The notes under the pieces are model-generated. The model ran no database searches, was not told where the DNA came from, and worked only from the letters and a program-made list of their open reading frames with translations. This document shows positions 8,095 to 17,833 of a DNA stretch of 64,000 bases, in pieces. The position numbers and the translations under genes were made by a program. The DNA comes from Pseudoduganella guangdongensis. Lineage in GTDB: Bacteria; Pseudomonadota; Gammaproteobacteria; Burkholderiales; Burkholderiaceae_D. The DNA lies in NCBI RefSeq assembly GCF_009857475.1, contig NZ_WWCJ01000007.1:1-64000 (forward strand), in the 5' to 3' direction. Every line of letters starts with the position of its first letter. Position 1 is the stretch's first letter.

Positions 8095-9591
8095 ATGACC
8101 GAACTCGAATTCAAATCCCTGGCCGCGGAAGGCTATACCCGTATTCCATTGATCGCGGAAGCTTTCGCCGACCTGGAAACCCCGCTCACCCTGTACCTCA
8201 AGCTGGCCCAGACTCAGAACTACGGCAAGAACACTTTCTTGCTCGAGTCCGTGGTCGGCGGCGAGCGTTTTGGCCGCTACTCCTTCATCGGCCTGCCGGC
8301 CAACACCGTGCTGCGCAGCACCGGCAAGCTGACCGAAATCGTCAAGAATGGCCAGGTGATCGAGACCCACGAGGGCAATCCCCTCGACTTTATCGAGCAA
8401 TACCAGGCGCGCTTCAAAGTGGCTGTGCGTCCCGGCATGCCGCGCTTCTGCGGCGGCCTGGCCGGCTACTTCGGCTACGACACGGTGCGCCACATCGAAA
8501 AGACGGTCGCCGCGACGCAGCCTAAGGATGACCTGGGCCTGCCGGAAATCCAACTGATGGTGACGGAGGAACTGGCCGTCATCGACAACCTGTCCGGCAA
8601 GCTTTACCTGATCGTCTATGCCGACCCGCAGCAGCCGGAAGCCTATTCCAAAGCGCGCCAGCGCCTGAAAGACCTGCGCGCCCTGCTGCGGCGCGGTGTG
8701 GATGCGCCGGTGACCACGCCTTCGGTACGCACCGAAATTATCCGCGACTTCGCCAAAGAGGATTACCTCAAGGCGGTCGCCAAGGCGCACGAATACATCC
8801 TGGCCGGTGACCTGATGCAGGTGCAGATCGGCCAGCGCATCCGCAAGCCGTATGTGGATTCGCCGCTCACGCTGTACCGCTCCCTGCGTTCGCTGAACCC
8901 GTCGCCGTATATGTACTTCTACAATTTCGGCGACATGCAGATCGTGGGCGCCTCGCCGGAAATCCTGGTGCGCAACGAGACCCTGCCGGACGGCGAAAAG
9001 AAAGTCACGCTGCGCCCGATCGCCGGCACCCGCACCCGTGGCAACACGCCCGAACGCGATGCAGCGCTGGCGGAAGAACTGCTGAACGATCCGAAGGAAG
9101 TGGCGGAGCACGTGATGCTGATCGACCTGGCGCGCAACGACCTGGGCCGCATCTCCGAAACCGGCAGCGTGAAGCTGACCGACAAGATGGTGATCGAGAA
9201 GTACTCGCACGTGCAGCACATTGTTTCCAACGTGGAGGGCAAGCTGAAAAAAGGCATGTCCAACCTGGACGTGCTGCGCGCCACCTTCCCGGCCGGCACC
9301 CTGACCGGGGCGCCCAAAGTGCGCGCGATGGAAGTGATCGACGAGCTGGAAATCAGCAAGCGCGGCATCTACGGCGGCGCCTGCGGCTACCTGTCCTTCG
9401 GCGGCGAAATGGATGTGGCGATTGCGATCCGCACCGGTGTGATCAAGGACGGCATGCTGTACGTGCAGGCCGCCGCCGGCATCGTCGCCGACTCGATTCC
9501 GGAAATGGAATGGCAGGAAACTGAAAACAAGGCGCGCGCCGTGCTGCGCGCTGCCGAGCAAGTGCAAGATGGCCTGGATGGGGAGTTCTGA
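8095..9591 (+). CDS. trpE: anthranilate synthase component I
   Basis: A 498-residue enzyme that, with TrpG, converts chorismate and glutamine to anthranilate, the first committed step to tryptophan. The N-terminal LLES motif (residues 49-52) is the site through which tryptophan inhibits the enzyme. The chorismate-binding domain shows the conserved [42 protein letters not shown] and YGGACGY segments. ATG 8095 has a good GGAGAG upstream. It is controlled by the attenuator before it. One base separates its stop from trpG. Confidence 0.97.
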   Translation: MTELEFKSLAAEGYTRIPLIAEAFADLETPLTLYLKLAQTQNYGKNTFLLESVVGGERFGRYSFIGLPANTVLRSTGKLTEIVKNGQVIETHEGNPLDFIEQYQARFKVAVRPGMPRFCGGLAGYFGYDTVRHIEKTVAATQPKDDLGLPEIQLMVTEELAVIDNLSGKLYLIVYADPQQPEAYSKARQRLKDLRALLRRGVDAPVTTPSVRTEIIRDFAKEDYLKAVAKAHEYILAGDLMQVQIGQRIRKPYVDSPLTLYRSLRSLNPSPYMYFYNFGDMQIVGASPEILVRNETLPDGEKKVTLRPIAGTRTRGNTPERDAALAEELLNDPKEVAEHVMLIDLARNDLGRISETGSVKLTDKMVIEKYSHVQHIVSNVEGKLKKGMSNLDVLRATFPAGTLTGAPKVRAMEVIDELEISKRGIYGGACGYLSFGGEMDVAIAIRTGVIKDGMLYVQAAAGIVADSIPEMEWQETENKARAVLRAAEQVQDGLDGEF

Positions 9592-9592
9592 A

Positions 9593-10159
9593 ATGCTGCT
9601 GATGATCGACAACTACGACTCCTTCACCTACAACATCGTGCAGTATTTCGGTGAGCTGGGCGAAGACGTGCGCGTGCACCGCAACGACGAAATCACCATC
9701 GCCGAAATCGAAGCATTGAATCCCGACCGCATCTGCATTTCCCCGGGTCCAAAAGACCCGTCGCAGGCGGGCATCTCGCTGCAAGTGCTGAAGCACTTCG
9801 CCGGCAAGAAACCAATCCTGGGCGTTTGCCTGGGACACCAGGCCATCGGCGAAGCCTTTGGCGGCAAAGTTATCCGCGCCAAGCAAGTCATGCATGGCAA
9901 AACTTCTCTTATCGCGCATACGGGTGTGGGCGTGTTCCAGGGCTTACCCAGCCCGTTCACGGTAATCCGCTACCACTCTTTGGCAATCGAGCGATCCTCG
10001 CTGCCTTCCTGCCTGGAAGTCACAGCCTGGACCGACGACGGCGAAATCATGGGCGTGCAGCACAAGGAGTACGACATCGAGGGTGTGCAGTTCCACCCCG
10101 AGTCCATCCTGTCCGAGCACGGCCACGCCTTGCTGAAGAATTTCCTCGACCGCAAATAA
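9593..10159 (+). CDS. trpG: anthranilate synthase component II (glutamine amidotransferase)
   Basis: A 188-residue class I glutamine amidotransferase that feeds ammonia to TrpE. The nucleophile is Cys79 in [16 protein letters not shown]; the His-Glu pair lies in VQFHPESIL near the C-terminus; the N-terminus [11 protein letters not shown] is typical. In many bacteria this subunit also serves para-aminobenzoate synthesis, and no second copy is visible here. It starts one base after trpE and ends 14 bases before trpD. Confidence 0.97.
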   Translation: MLLMIDNYDSFTYNIVQYFGELGEDVRVHRNDEITIAEIEALNPDRICISPGPKDPSQAGISLQVLKHFAGKKPILGVCLGHQAIGEAFGGKVIRAKQVMHGKTSLIAHTGVGVFQGLPSPFTVIRYHSLAIERSSLPSCLEVTAWTDDGEIMGVQHKEYDIEGVQFHPESILSEHGHALLKNFLDRK

Positions 10160-10173
10160 GAGAAGGAAGCATC

Positions 10174-11211
10174 ATGCCTATCACGCATCAAGAAGCACTG
10201 GTTCGCTGCATCGAACACCGCGAGATTTTCCACGACGAGATGCTGCACCTGTTCCGCCAGATCATGTCCGGCGAAATGTCGCCTGTCATGGTGGCCGCCC
10301 TGACCATGGGCCTGCGCGTCAAGAAGGAAACCATCGGCGAGATCACCGCTGCGGCGCAAGTCATGCGCGAGTTCTCGACCAAGGTGCCGATGGCCGACAC
10401 CACCAACCTGCTCGATATCGTCGGCACCGGTGGCGATGGCGCGCATACCTTCAATATTTCTTCCGCCGCGATGTTCGTCGCCGCCGCCGCCGGCGCGCGC
10501 GTGGCCAAGCATGGCGGGCGTTCCGTCTCGTCGTCGTCGGGCAGCGCGGACCTGATTGAATCTTTGGGCGCCAATATCAACCTGAAGCCGGAGCAGATCG
10601 CGCAGTCGATCGCGCAGACCGGCATTGGTTTCATGTTCGCGCCCAACCACCACGCTGCGATGAAGCATGTGGCGCCGGTGCGCCGCGAGCTGGGCGTGCG
10701 CTCTATTTTCAACATCCTTGGCCCGCTGACCAATCCGGCCGGCGCGCCGAATATCCTGATGGGCGTGTTCCATCCGGACCTGGTGGGTATCCAGGTGCGG
10801 GTGCTGCAGCGCCTGGGCGCGCAGCATGCGGTGGTGGTATATGGCCGCGACAATATGGACGAGGTGTCGCTGGGCGCGGGCACCATGGTCGGTGAGCTGG
10901 TGAACGGCGAGATCCGCGAGTATGAGATTCATCCGGAGGACTTCGGCCTGCAAATGATCGCGTCGCGCAACCTGAAGGTGGCCGATTCGGTGGAGTCGAA
11001 AGCGCGCGTGATGGAGGCGCTGCGCGGCGAACCGGGACCGGCGGCGGATATCGTGGCGCTGAATGCCGGCACGGCGCTGTACGCGGCGGGCGTGGCTTCG
11101 TCCATTGAGGATGGGTTGGCGCGGGCGCGGGCGGCGGTGGCTTCCGGTGCGGCGGTGGCCAAGCTGGAGCAGTTTGTGCGCGTCACCCAGGAACTGGGCC
11201 GGGAGGGTTAA
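10174..11211 (+). CDS. trpD: anthranilate phosphoribosyltransferase
   Basis: A 345-residue enzyme that joins anthranilate to PRPP in the second step of tryptophan synthesis. The glycine-rich PRPP site [17 protein letters not shown] and the following [15 protein letters not shown] are intact, as is [16 protein letters not shown]. An AGAAGGAAG ribosome-binding site precedes ATG 10174. The LysE-type exporter begins three bases after the stop, so the two are cotranscribed. Confidence 0.97.
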   Translation: MPITHQEALVRCIEHREIFHDEMLHLFRQIMSGEMSPVMVAALTMGLRVKKETIGEITAAAQVMREFSTKVPMADTTNLLDIVGTGGDGAHTFNISSAAMFVAAAAGARVAKHGGRSVSSSSGSADLIESLGANINLKPEQIAQSIAQTGIGFMFAPNHHAAMKHVAPVRRELGVRSIFNILGPLTNPAGAPNILMGVFHPDLVGIQVRVLQRLGAQHAVVVYGRDNMDEVSLGAGTMVGELVNGEIREYEIHPEDFGLQMIASRNLKVADSVESKARVMEALRGEPGPAADIVALNAGTALYAAGVASSIEDGLARARAAVASGAAVAKLEQFVRVTQELGREG

Positions 11212-11214
11212 GCG

Positions 11215-11874
11215 ATGTTCGGCATCCATGACCTGACGCTGTTTATTGTTTCCGGTCTGCTGCTGAACATTATGCCGGGACCGGATTCGCTGCTGATCAT
11301 GGCGCGTAGCGCCAGCCAGGGCTGGCGCGCGGGTTGCGCGGCGGCGCTGGGGATTGGGGCGGGGACGTTTGTGCATATTGGCGCGGCGGCCGTTGGGTTG
11401 TCGGCGGTTCTTGCCACTTCGGCGACTGCGTTCACTGTTGTTAAGTGGGTGGGGGCGGCGTATATCGTTTGGTGCGGTATCGGCATGCTGCGGGCACGGC
11501 TGAAACCCGGTAAATCGGGGTCAGACCCGGAGGGTCAGACCCTGTCTACGGCACCTGCGCGGCTTCCGCTGCGACGCATATTTGCGCAGGGTTTCCTGAC
11601 CAATGTGCTGAATCCGAAAGTCGCGCTGTTCTTCCTCGCCTTCGTGCCGCAGTTCATCGATAGCGACGCAACGAACAAGCCTCTTGCCTTCCTGATCCTG
11701 GGCTGCATTTTCAACTTCAACGGCATGCTGTGGTGTAACGGCCTTGCCCTCTTCACCGCCTTCGCCAGCGCCAGGCTGAAGGTCAAGCCCCTGGTCGCGC
11801 TGTGGCTGAACCGCGTGACCGGCGGCATCTTCATCGCGCTGGGTGCGCGCCTGGCCCTGGCCGAACAACACTAA
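11215..11874 (+). CDS. LysE/RhtB-family amino-acid exporter inside the trp operon
   Basis: A 219-residue inner-membrane exporter with about six helices. The family N-terminus is clear (LLNIMPGPDSLLIMARSASQG), as is TNVLNPKVALFFLAFVPQFID in the second half. It lies between trpD (3-base gap) and trpC (9-base gap), so it should answer to the trp attenuator; export of tryptophan or a related aromatic compound is a reasonable guess. The loop at about residues 100-112 (KSGSDPEGQTL) is encoded by a small dispersed repeat inserted in frame. The first half has looser codon use than neighbouring trp genes. Confidence 0.88.
   Translation: MFGIHDLTLFIVSGLLLNIMPGPDSLLIMARSASQGWRAGCAAALGIGAGTFVHIGAAAVGLSAVLATSATAFTVVKWVGAAYIVWCGIGMLRARLKPGKSGSDPEGQTLSTAPARLPLRRIFAQGFLTNVLNPKVALFFLAFVPQFIDSDATNKPLAFLILGCIFNFNGMLWCNGLALFTAFASARLKVKPLVALWLNRVTGGIFIALGARLALAEQH
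11517..11542. repeat. tandem GGGTC-A-GACCC repeat within the exporter gene
   Basis: Two copies of GGGTCAGACCC, each a near-perfect inverted repeat with a central A, are separated by GGA. They are in frame and add a short loop to the LysE-type protein. A related GGGGTCAGGCC lies at 38664 beside another repeat. Such short units look like dispersed intergenic elements that normally avoid genes. Confidence 0.55.
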
Positions 11875-11883
11875 AGAATCATC

Positions 11884-12684
11884 ATGTCCGACATCCTGAA
11901 CAAAATCCTGGCCGCGAAGGCCGACGAAGTAGCCGCCGCAAAAAAGCACCGCAGCCTGCAATCGCTGCGTGACGAAGTGGAAAACGACAAAGACCTGCGC
12001 GCCAACCTGCGCGGCTTCGAAGCCAGCCTGCGCCACAAGATCGCAGCCGGCCAGGCCGGCGTCATCGCCGAAGTCAAGAAAGCCTCGCCCTCGAAAGGCG
12101 TGCTGCGCCCCGATTTCCGCCCGGCGGAGATTGCCGCCAGCTACGCCAACGCCGGCGCGGCCTGCCTGTCGGTGCTGACCGACGTGCACTTCTTCCAGGG
12201 CGCCAACGAATACCTGCAGCAAGCACGCGCCGCCTGCGATATCCCCGTCCTGCGCAAAGACTTCATGGTCGACATGTACCAGATCTATGAAGCACGCGCC
12301 ATGGGCGCCGACTGCATCCTGCTGATCGTGGCCGCATTGGACCACGGCCTGATGGCGGAAATGGAAGCCTGCGCCCACGAGCTGGGCATGGACGTGCTGA
12401 TCGAATCGCACGACGGCGCGGAGCTGGCCGCCGCGCTCAAGCTGAAAAGCCGCCTGATCGGCATCAACAACCGCAACCTGCGCACCTTCGACGTATCGCT
12501 GGATACCACCATCGGCCTGCTGCCGACCATTCCGCATGAACGCATGGTCATCACCGAATCGGGCATCATGGCGCCGCAGGATGTGGCGCGCATGCGTGAG
12601 CACAATGTGCACGCCTTCCTGGTCGGCGAAGCCTTCATGCGCGCGCCCGACCCGGGCGCCGAGCTGCGCAAGCTGTTCGATTAA
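11884..12684 (+). CDS. trpC: indole-3-glycerol phosphate synthase
   Basis: A 266-residue TIM-barrel enzyme that closes the indole ring to give indole-3-glycerol phosphate. The segments [45 protein letters not shown] and ITESGI carry the known catalytic Lys and Glu residues. It is a stand-alone enzyme without a fused TrpF. trpF, trpB and trpA are not in the window. Its stop overlaps by four bases the stop of the convergent gene on the other strand. Confidence 0.97.
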   Translation: MSDILNKILAAKADEVAAAKKHRSLQSLRDEVENDKDLRANLRGFEASLRHKIAAGQAGVIAEVKKASPSKGVLRPDFRPAEIAASYANAGAACLSVLTDVHFFQGANEYLQQARAACDIPVLRKDFMVDMYQIYEARAMGADCILLIVAALDHGLMAEMEACAHELGMDVLIESHDGAELAAALKLKSRLIGINNRNLRTFDVSLDTTIGLLPTIPHERMVITESGIMAPQDVARMREHNVHAFLVGEAFMRAPDPGAELRKLFD

Positions 12685-14216
12685 GGCGTGGCGGCGAAGC
12701 CGCAGCGCTTCGACGCTTCACGCCCCGCCAGCTCATAGGTGGTTGAACGGCCGTCGGCTTCCTGCACGCTGAAACTGCCTTCGCCGCTGGCGGTCAGCTT
12801 GCCAACCCGGCTGCGGCCCGGCATCGGGAACAGTTCTTCCCAATGGATGGCGTTGTCCTCCACCCTCCAGCTGCCGACGAAATCGGGGCCCTCCCCTTCT
12901 GCGGTACTGGGTTTGAAACCCGCATAGGTGCCTTCTTCATCCATATAGATGCTATAGGCGCCGCCATCCTTCTGGTAGTCCCACATGCCGACGAACTGGC
13001 AAGGCACGGCGGCGGTAGCAGCGACTGGCGGTGGCGCCGTTTGCGTCAGGCTGCCCGCGATGCACAGGACGGTGGCTGCGAATGACACGCGCGCCAGGAA
13101 GGTCGAGGGCAGGCGTGCTTCCACATCCAGGCCGCCCAGGCGGCGCACATCATATTTGGAGGCGCCGAACAAACCCAGGCTCAGGCCCGCTTGCTTCAAC
13201 CTGCGCACGGCTTTTACGACCAGCACCACCCAGAGCACGAAGCCGACCAGCCAAAGCACGCAAACCAGGATGATGGTCAATGGCGATGGGGAAAACGAGA
13301 ACGACCAGCTCAGCGCGACCATGGCGAGGGATAACAGCAGCACCGCATTGCGCGCCGCCGCGCCGAAACCCAGGCCCTTCATCATGCACCAGGTGCCGTA
13401 GATCGACAGTGCTCCGAGCACGGTGGTGCAGATGGTGCTTGGCAGCGAATAGGCGCCGCGCAACAAGGCGCCTTGCAGCAGGCTCAGGCCAATGCTGCTG
13501 ACATTCATGCGCAAGCCTTCCGCTACCTGGAACAGCCCGGCATCGTTTTCCGGCGCCTCGACCTCCGTGTCCAACGCTGCGGCGGGCGCCTGGTAGGGGG
13601 ATGTTGCAGGACTGGCGGCGGCCGCGATGGGCGCCGCCGGGGCCGGCGCCGGCGGCAAGGGCTTGGCGCGCGGGATCGGGCCGGGTTCGGCGGCCAGGGT
13701 GGCACGGCAGCCGCCGCGATCGCGCAAGGCGGCGGCGTATTGCATGGCCTGGAAGCGCGACACGCCCTGCTTGACCACCGTGCGGCGCCCGCCCGACAGC
13801 AGGGCGACAGTTTCAGCCACCGGCTTGCGCAGCAGGGTCGCCAGGCGCGCGGCGGCGTCGATCACCTCCAGCCCGTGTGCCGGACCTTCCAGCACGACCT
13901 GGTAGGTCGGCGGACGGTGCACCTCGCCGGATTTATTGTCCACCACCGTCAGGCCCAGCTCCGCCGCCAGGTACAGCACATGCGGCACCACTTCCTTGCT
14001 GCGCCGGACCAGGGTCAGGCGCCCCGCCGCGCCCGCGTAATGGCCGTCCGACCAGGGCTTATCCGGGAACTGGGCTACGAGCGCATCATGGAAGCGTTTC
14101 AGCAGGGGCGATGCCGGCTGCGTGCCGGCGTCGTGGCGCAGCTGGTTCATGAAGGCGAAAACGTCGAGGTCGACGTCGGGCGTGGGCACGGCGGCCAGTT
14201 GTAACTGATAGCTCAT
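12681..14216 (-). CDS. membrane protein with N-terminal L7/L12-like domain
   Basis: A 511-residue protein I cannot name. Residues about 104-174 (YQVVLEG...[19 protein letters not shown]) follow the pattern of the ribosomal L7/L12 C-terminal, ClpS-like fold. A Pro/Ala linker follows to about residue 215, then four or five hydrophobic helices (roughly 240-345 and 375-395). The C-terminal 100 residues ([12 protein letters not shown]...[15 protein letters not shown]) look like a small beta-rich domain outside the membrane. Segments of this kind occur as separate proteins; the combination is unusual. It has its own promoter and converges on trpC. Confidence 0.7.
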   Translation of the reverse strand: MSYQLQLAAVPTPDVDLDVFAFMNQLRHDAGTQPASPLLKRFHDALVAQFPDKPWSDGHYAGAAGRLTLVRRSKEVVPHVLYLAAELGLTVVDNKSGEVHRPPTYQVVLEGPAHGLEVIDAAARLATLLRKPVAETVALLSGGRRTVVKQGVSRFQAMQYAAALRDRGGCRATLAAEPGPIPRAKPLPPAPAPAAPIAAAASPATSPYQAPAAALDTEVEAPENDAGLFQVAEGLRMNVSSIGLSLLQGALLRGAYSLPSTICTTVLGALSIYGTWCMMKGLGFGAAARNAVLLLSLAMVALSWSFSFSPSPLTIILVCVLWLVGFVLWVVLVVKAVRRLKQAGLSLGLFGASKYDVRRLGGLDVEARLPSTFLARVSFAATVLCIAGSLTQTAPPPVAATAAVPCQFVGMWDYQKDGGAYSIYMDEEGTYAGFKPSTAEGEGPDFVGSWRVEDNAIHWEELFPMPGRSRVGKLTASGEGSFSVQEADGRSTTYELAGREASKRCGFAATP

Positions 14217-14247
14217 CTCGCAATTCTAATTGCAAAAGATGCATAAC

Positions 14248-14276
14248 GTTATACTAACATTGCTAAATTACAACAA
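14248..14276 (-). promoter_or_regulatory. promoter of the L7/L12-like membrane protein gene
   Basis: On the minus strand TTGTTG (14271-14276) and TATAAC (14248-14253) are 17 bases apart. The 10-base palindrome ATAACGTTAT (14243-14252) overlaps the -10. The stretch is markedly AT-rich against its surroundings and sits just after the diguanylate cyclase stop. Confidence 0.5.
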
Positions 14277-14278
14277 GC

Positions 14279-15445
14279 TCACGCGGCCAGCGGCGCCGGA
14301 CCGGCGATCTCTGTGCGATTGCGACCATTCGCCTTGGCCCGGTACAAGGCATGGTCGGCGCGCGCCAGCAGGCTGTCCAGCGATTCACTGACCAAATGCT
14401 GGCCGGCGATGCCGATACTGACCGTGCAGGAAGGAGTACCCGCTTGCAGGCTGTCGCGCAGCAGCGCCTGGATGCGCTGCGCCAGTTGCTGGGCATGCGC
14501 CAGCGTGGTGTCCGGCATCAGCACCACAAACTCTTCGCCCCCAAAACGCGCCACGACATCGCACTGGCGCGCGCTGCGCATGATCACGGCGGCCACCTGC
14601 ATCAGCACCTTGTCGCCCTGCGCATGGCCGTACTGGTCGTTGATTGCCTTGAAGTGATCGAGGTCGATCGCCATCAGCGACAAGGGCGAGTCGCTGCGCT
14701 GCTGGCGCGCCCGCACGCGACCGAAGAATTGCAGGAAGCCGCGCCGGTTCAAGACGCCGGTCAGCGGGTCATGCGTGGAACGCTGCTCCAGGATTTGCTG
14801 CAGCTTGCGCGTGGCCAGCATGAGGAAGGCCACCGTTATCAGCAGGGCCATGAAATTGGCAATCGCCAGGTAGACATTGGCCAGCGCGCTGCTGCGCAGC
14901 AGGTTGGCAGCATCCGGCTCCATGAACAGGGCCGCCACGCCGCGCGAGACGGTGTTCAGGCACTGCAGCGCCAGCAGCGCGCCGAAGAACCAGCTGGTGA
15001 AGTGCGCGACACGGTGGCGCCAGACCAGGCGCAGCTGGTCCAGGTAGAACACGCTGACGATAAAGCTGAACGCCGCCGCGCGGTGCGGGAAGTTCGGCTC
15101 GACCAGCAGCCAGTACAGGATGGCCGCCAGTTCCAGCGTCCAGGCGGCGTGGAAGATGGCCCAGCCGCCCGGTTCGCCGAAAAAGCGGCGGGTGCCGATC
15201 ATCGACAGGCCGATGCCCCAGGTCAGGCAGACATTGGCAACCGGCAGCGCCAGCGCGTCCGGCAGTTTGCCGCGCAACAGGAACAGGACGCCGGCGCCCA
15301 CCATCGCCGCCAGGCCGCAGGCCCAATGCCCCACCCCGGCCACTTCGCGCCGGAAGCTCAGGTGCACCGACACCATGGCTGCCGCCAGCACCGCGCAGGT
15401 CAGCGTGGTGGTGAACAGGACGGTGAAGGGATCCAGCGCGAACAT
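14279..15445 (-). CDS. membrane diguanylate cyclase (GGDEF protein)
   Basis: A 388-residue protein with about six N-terminal membrane helices (to about residue 215) and a C-terminal GGDEF domain that makes the second messenger cyclic di-GMP. The active site reads GGEEF at residues 302-306, a functional variant. Five residues before it is the RxxD inhibitory site (RQCD), so product feedback is likely. No EAL domain is present. I start at the ATG at 15445; the frame extends further upstream but would add a basic, Pro-rich tail overlapping the M61 peptidase gene. It follows that gene after 10 bases. Confidence 0.92.
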   Translation of the reverse strand: MFALDPFTVLFTTTLTCAVLAAAMVSVHLSFRREVAGVGHWACGLAAMVGAGVLFLLRGKLPDALALPVANVCLTWGIGLSMIGTRRFFGEPGGWAIFHAAWTLELAAILYWLLVEPNFPHRAAAFSFIVSVFYLDQLRLVWRHRVAHFTSWFFGALLALQCLNTVSRGVAALFMEPDAANLLRSSALANVYLAIANFMALLITVAFLMLATRKLQQILEQRSTHDPLTGVLNRRGFLQFFGRVRARQQRSDSPLSLMAIDLDHFKAINDQYGHAQGDKVLMQVAAVIMRSARQCDVVARFGGEEFVVLMPDTTLAHAQQLAQRIQALLRDSLQAGTPSCTVSIGIAGQHLVSESLDSLLARADHALYRAKANGRNRTEIAGPAPLAA

Positions 15446-15455
15446 CAACACTGGA

Positions 15456-17246
15456 TCAGGCGGCGGTCGGGCGGCGCGGCGTGGTTTTCTTCTCTTCCAC
15501 AAGCATGGTGATGGCTGGCACGCGGTCGCCCTGCAGGGTGACGTCGAAGGCCATCAGCTCGTCGCGGCGGAAAGCGTACACCTGCACGGTGTCGCCCACC
15601 TTGTAGCGCGCCAGCAGGGCCTCGACATTGGACGGGTTGCCGCTCACGCGCAGGCCGTCGATGGCCACCAGCAGGTCGTTGGCCGACAGCCCGGCCTTTT
15701 GCGCGGCGCCGCCGTCGTGCACGGCGGTCAGCTTGCAATCGGCGCCGTCGCGGCCGATGTTCACGTCCATGCTCGGCTTGGCGGACTTGCGCTCGTCCTT
15801 GTAGCTGACGCCGAACTGCGGCAGCAGCTTGGCCAGCGGCACGTCTTCCGTGCCGCGGATGTACTTGTCGAAGAAGGGCTTGAGCTTGAAGCCTGCGATC
15901 TCATCGAACAGGGCTTCCACTGCCTGCGGCGTGACGCCGCGCGGCTTGCCGTTGTAGAAGTCGCGGCCATAGCGCTGCCACAGGGCGCGCATGATGTCGT
16001 CCAGCGAGCGCTTGCCCGCGGTCTTGGCGCGGATGGTCAGGTCCAGGGCGAGGCCGATCAGGGAGCCCTTGGCGTAGTAGCTGACGATGGCGTTCGGCGA
16101 GTTCTCATCCTGGCGGTAGTACTTGCCCCAGGCGTCGAAGCTGGAGTCGGCCACGCTTTGTTTGGTGCGGCCGCTGCCGCGCAGCACGCCGCCCACGGTC
16201 TTGTTCAGCAGCTTGAAATAGCCCTCTTCCGACAGCAGGCCGGCGCGCACCAGCATCAGGTCGTCGTAGTAGCTGGTAAAGCCTTCGAACAGCCAAAGCA
16301 GCGAAGTGTAGTTCTCCACCTGGTAGTCGTAGGGCGCGAAGACGGCGGGCTTGATGCGCTTGACGTTCCAGGTGTGGAAGTACTCGTGGCTGCACAGGCC
16401 CAGGTAGGTCATATAGCCGTCGCTCGGCTCCTTGCCGCGCTGGGAAATGGTCGGCAGGTCGGCGCGCGCGCAAATCAGGGCGGTGGAGGCGCGGTGTTCC
16501 AGGCCGCCGTAGCCTTCGCCCACCACCATCGTCATGAAGACGTAGCGCTCCATCGGCGCTTTCTTGCTGCGCGGCTCGAAGAAGGCAATCTGTGTTTCGC
16601 AGATCTGTTTCAGGTCGGCGCAGATACGGACGAGGTCAAGGTTGGGCGTGCGGCCGGTGAACACCACGTCGTGCTGCACGCCGAGCGCCTTGAAGCTGGC
16701 CATGGCGAACGTGCCCATTTCGACCGGGCTGTCGATCAGCTCATCGTAATCCTGCGCGATGTAGGAGCCGAAGCCGTAGCGCTTGGCCTTGAGTTCTTTC
16801 AGGGCGGTGGCGACGCGCCACTTGGCCGCCGCTTCGTGCGCCGGACGCTGGATGTCGACCACGTGCGGCACGTCTTCGCTGCCGACCACGCGCAGGAAGA
16901 CGCTGGTGCCGTTGAAGAAGCCGTGCGTCTGGTCCAGGTGGGCGGCGCGCACCGACAGGTCCCAGGCGTACACTTCATAATGCACGGTGAGCTTGCCCTT
17001 GCAGGGCGCGGCTTGCCAGGAGTGTTTATCCAGCTTGGTCAGCTCGACCGGCTGGCCGCCGCATTCGGCGCGGGCTTGCACGATGTTGCGCGAGAATTCG
17101 CGGATCATGTAGCTGCCGGGAATCCAGGCGGGCAGCGTGAAGACCTGGCCTTCCGGCGCCGGCGATTCGACGGTCACGCTGACCTGGAACATATGGGCCG
17201 CGAGATCTTTGGCGGCGATGGTGTAGCTGATTTTTTTGTTGTTCAT
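15456..17246 (-). CDS. M61-family aminopeptidase with PDZ domain
   Basis: A 596-residue peptidase of the M61 glycyl aminopeptidase family. Zinc ligands are in HEYFHTW at residues 287-291, with the downstream glutamate in LWLFEGFTSYYDD. The N-terminal beta domain begins with ISYTIAAKD and contains LPAWIPGSYMIREFSRNI, typical of the family. A PDZ domain lies near residues 490-570 (GLSANDLLVAIDGLRV). No signal peptide is seen, so it is probably cytoplasmic. Its ATG overlaps the stop of mocA by four bases. Confidence 0.93.
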   Translation of the reverse strand: MNNKKISYTIAAKDLAAHMFQVSVTVESPAPEGQVFTLPAWIPGSYMIREFSRNIVQARAECGGQPVELTKLDKHSWQAAPCKGKLTVHYEVYAWDLSVRAAHLDQTHGFFNGTSVFLRVVGSEDVPHVVDIQRPAHEAAAKWRVATALKELKAKRYGFGSYIAQDYDELIDSPVEMGTFAMASFKALGVQHDVVFTGRTPNLDLVRICADLKQICETQIAFFEPRSKKAPMERYVFMTMVVGEGYGGLEHRASTALICARADLPTISQRGKEPSDGYMTYLGLCSHEYFHTWNVKRIKPAVFAPYDYQVENYTSLLWLFEGFTSYYDDLMLVRAGLLSEEGYFKLLNKTVGGVLRGSGRTKQSVADSSFDAWGKYYRQDENSPNAIVSYYAKGSLIGLALDLTIRAKTAGKRSLDDIMRALWQRYGRDFYNGKPRGVTPQAVEALFDEIAGFKLKPFFDKYIRGTEDVPLAKLLPQFGVSYKDERKSAKPSMDVNIGRDGADCKLTAVHDGGAAQKAGLSANDLLVAIDGLRVSGNPSNVEALLARYKVGDTVQVYAFRRDELMAFDVTLQGDRVPAITMLVEEKKTTPRRPTAA

Positions 17247-17833
17247 GTGATGTCGGACGGTGTGTCGATGTCCTGCAGGATGCCGGGATCATCCACCGCC
17301 AGTTCGTTAACCGGATTGTTCTTCAAAATACTGCGCGCCCCCTGGTCGCCCTCCAGCGCCAGCAGCGCCGGCAGGTGGGCACGCCCGAAAGCCACCGGGT
17401 TGCCGCGCCGCCCGCCATGCACCGGCGCCGCAATCGCCGCACCGTCAGGCGCGACTGCGCGCGCCAGGGCCGCCATGGTGGCGGGCTGCACGTAAGGCAT
17501 ATCCGCCAGCGCGATCAGCCAGCCATCCGCATCCTGCGCATGCCGCACGCCGCATACCAGCGAGGCAGCCATGCCCTCGCCTGCGCGCTCGCATACGACG
17601 ACCTCGCAGCCAAGTTCGCGCAACAGGCCGGCCATGGCCGAATCCTGCGCGCGCACCACCGCCACCACGCGCGCCAGCGCAGCCAGCAAAGCCCGCGCGC
17701 TGGCCGCAACCACCGCCTCGCCGCCCGGCAGCGCCTGCAACAGCTTATAGCGCGCGCCGCTCGGATCGAAGCGGCTGCCGCTGCCGGCAGCCAGCAGGAT
17801 ACCGACGACGCCCGATGCCGCGCCGCCGCTCAA
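17243..17833 (-). CDS. mocA: MocA-like molybdenum cofactor cytidylyltransferase
   Basis: A 196-residue nucleotidyltransferase with the N-terminal loop GILLAAGSGSRF and the metal-binding IALADMPYV. It is predicted to attach CMP to molybdopterin, making the cofactor form used by xanthine dehydrogenase-family enzymes. That fits its position directly after such an enzyme, with a four-base overlap at each end of the gene. The usual partner XdhC is not nearby. MobA (GMP transfer) is the alternative, but the context favours MocA. Confidence 0.85.
   Translation of the reverse strand: MSGGAASGVVGILLAAGSGSRFDPSGARYKLLQALPGGEAVVAASARALLAALARVVAVVRAQDSAMAGLLRELGCEVVVCERAGEGMAASLVCGVRHAQDADGWLIALADMPYVQPATMAALARAVAPDGAAIAAPVHGGRRGNPVAFGRAHLPALLALEGDQGARSILKNNPVNELAVDDPGILQDIDTPSDIT

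Noticed and set aside
8068-9612. Long antisense frame opposite trpE
   Set aside because: GC-rich codon bias opens long frames on the other strand; the translation is His/Arg/Gln-rich and without domains.
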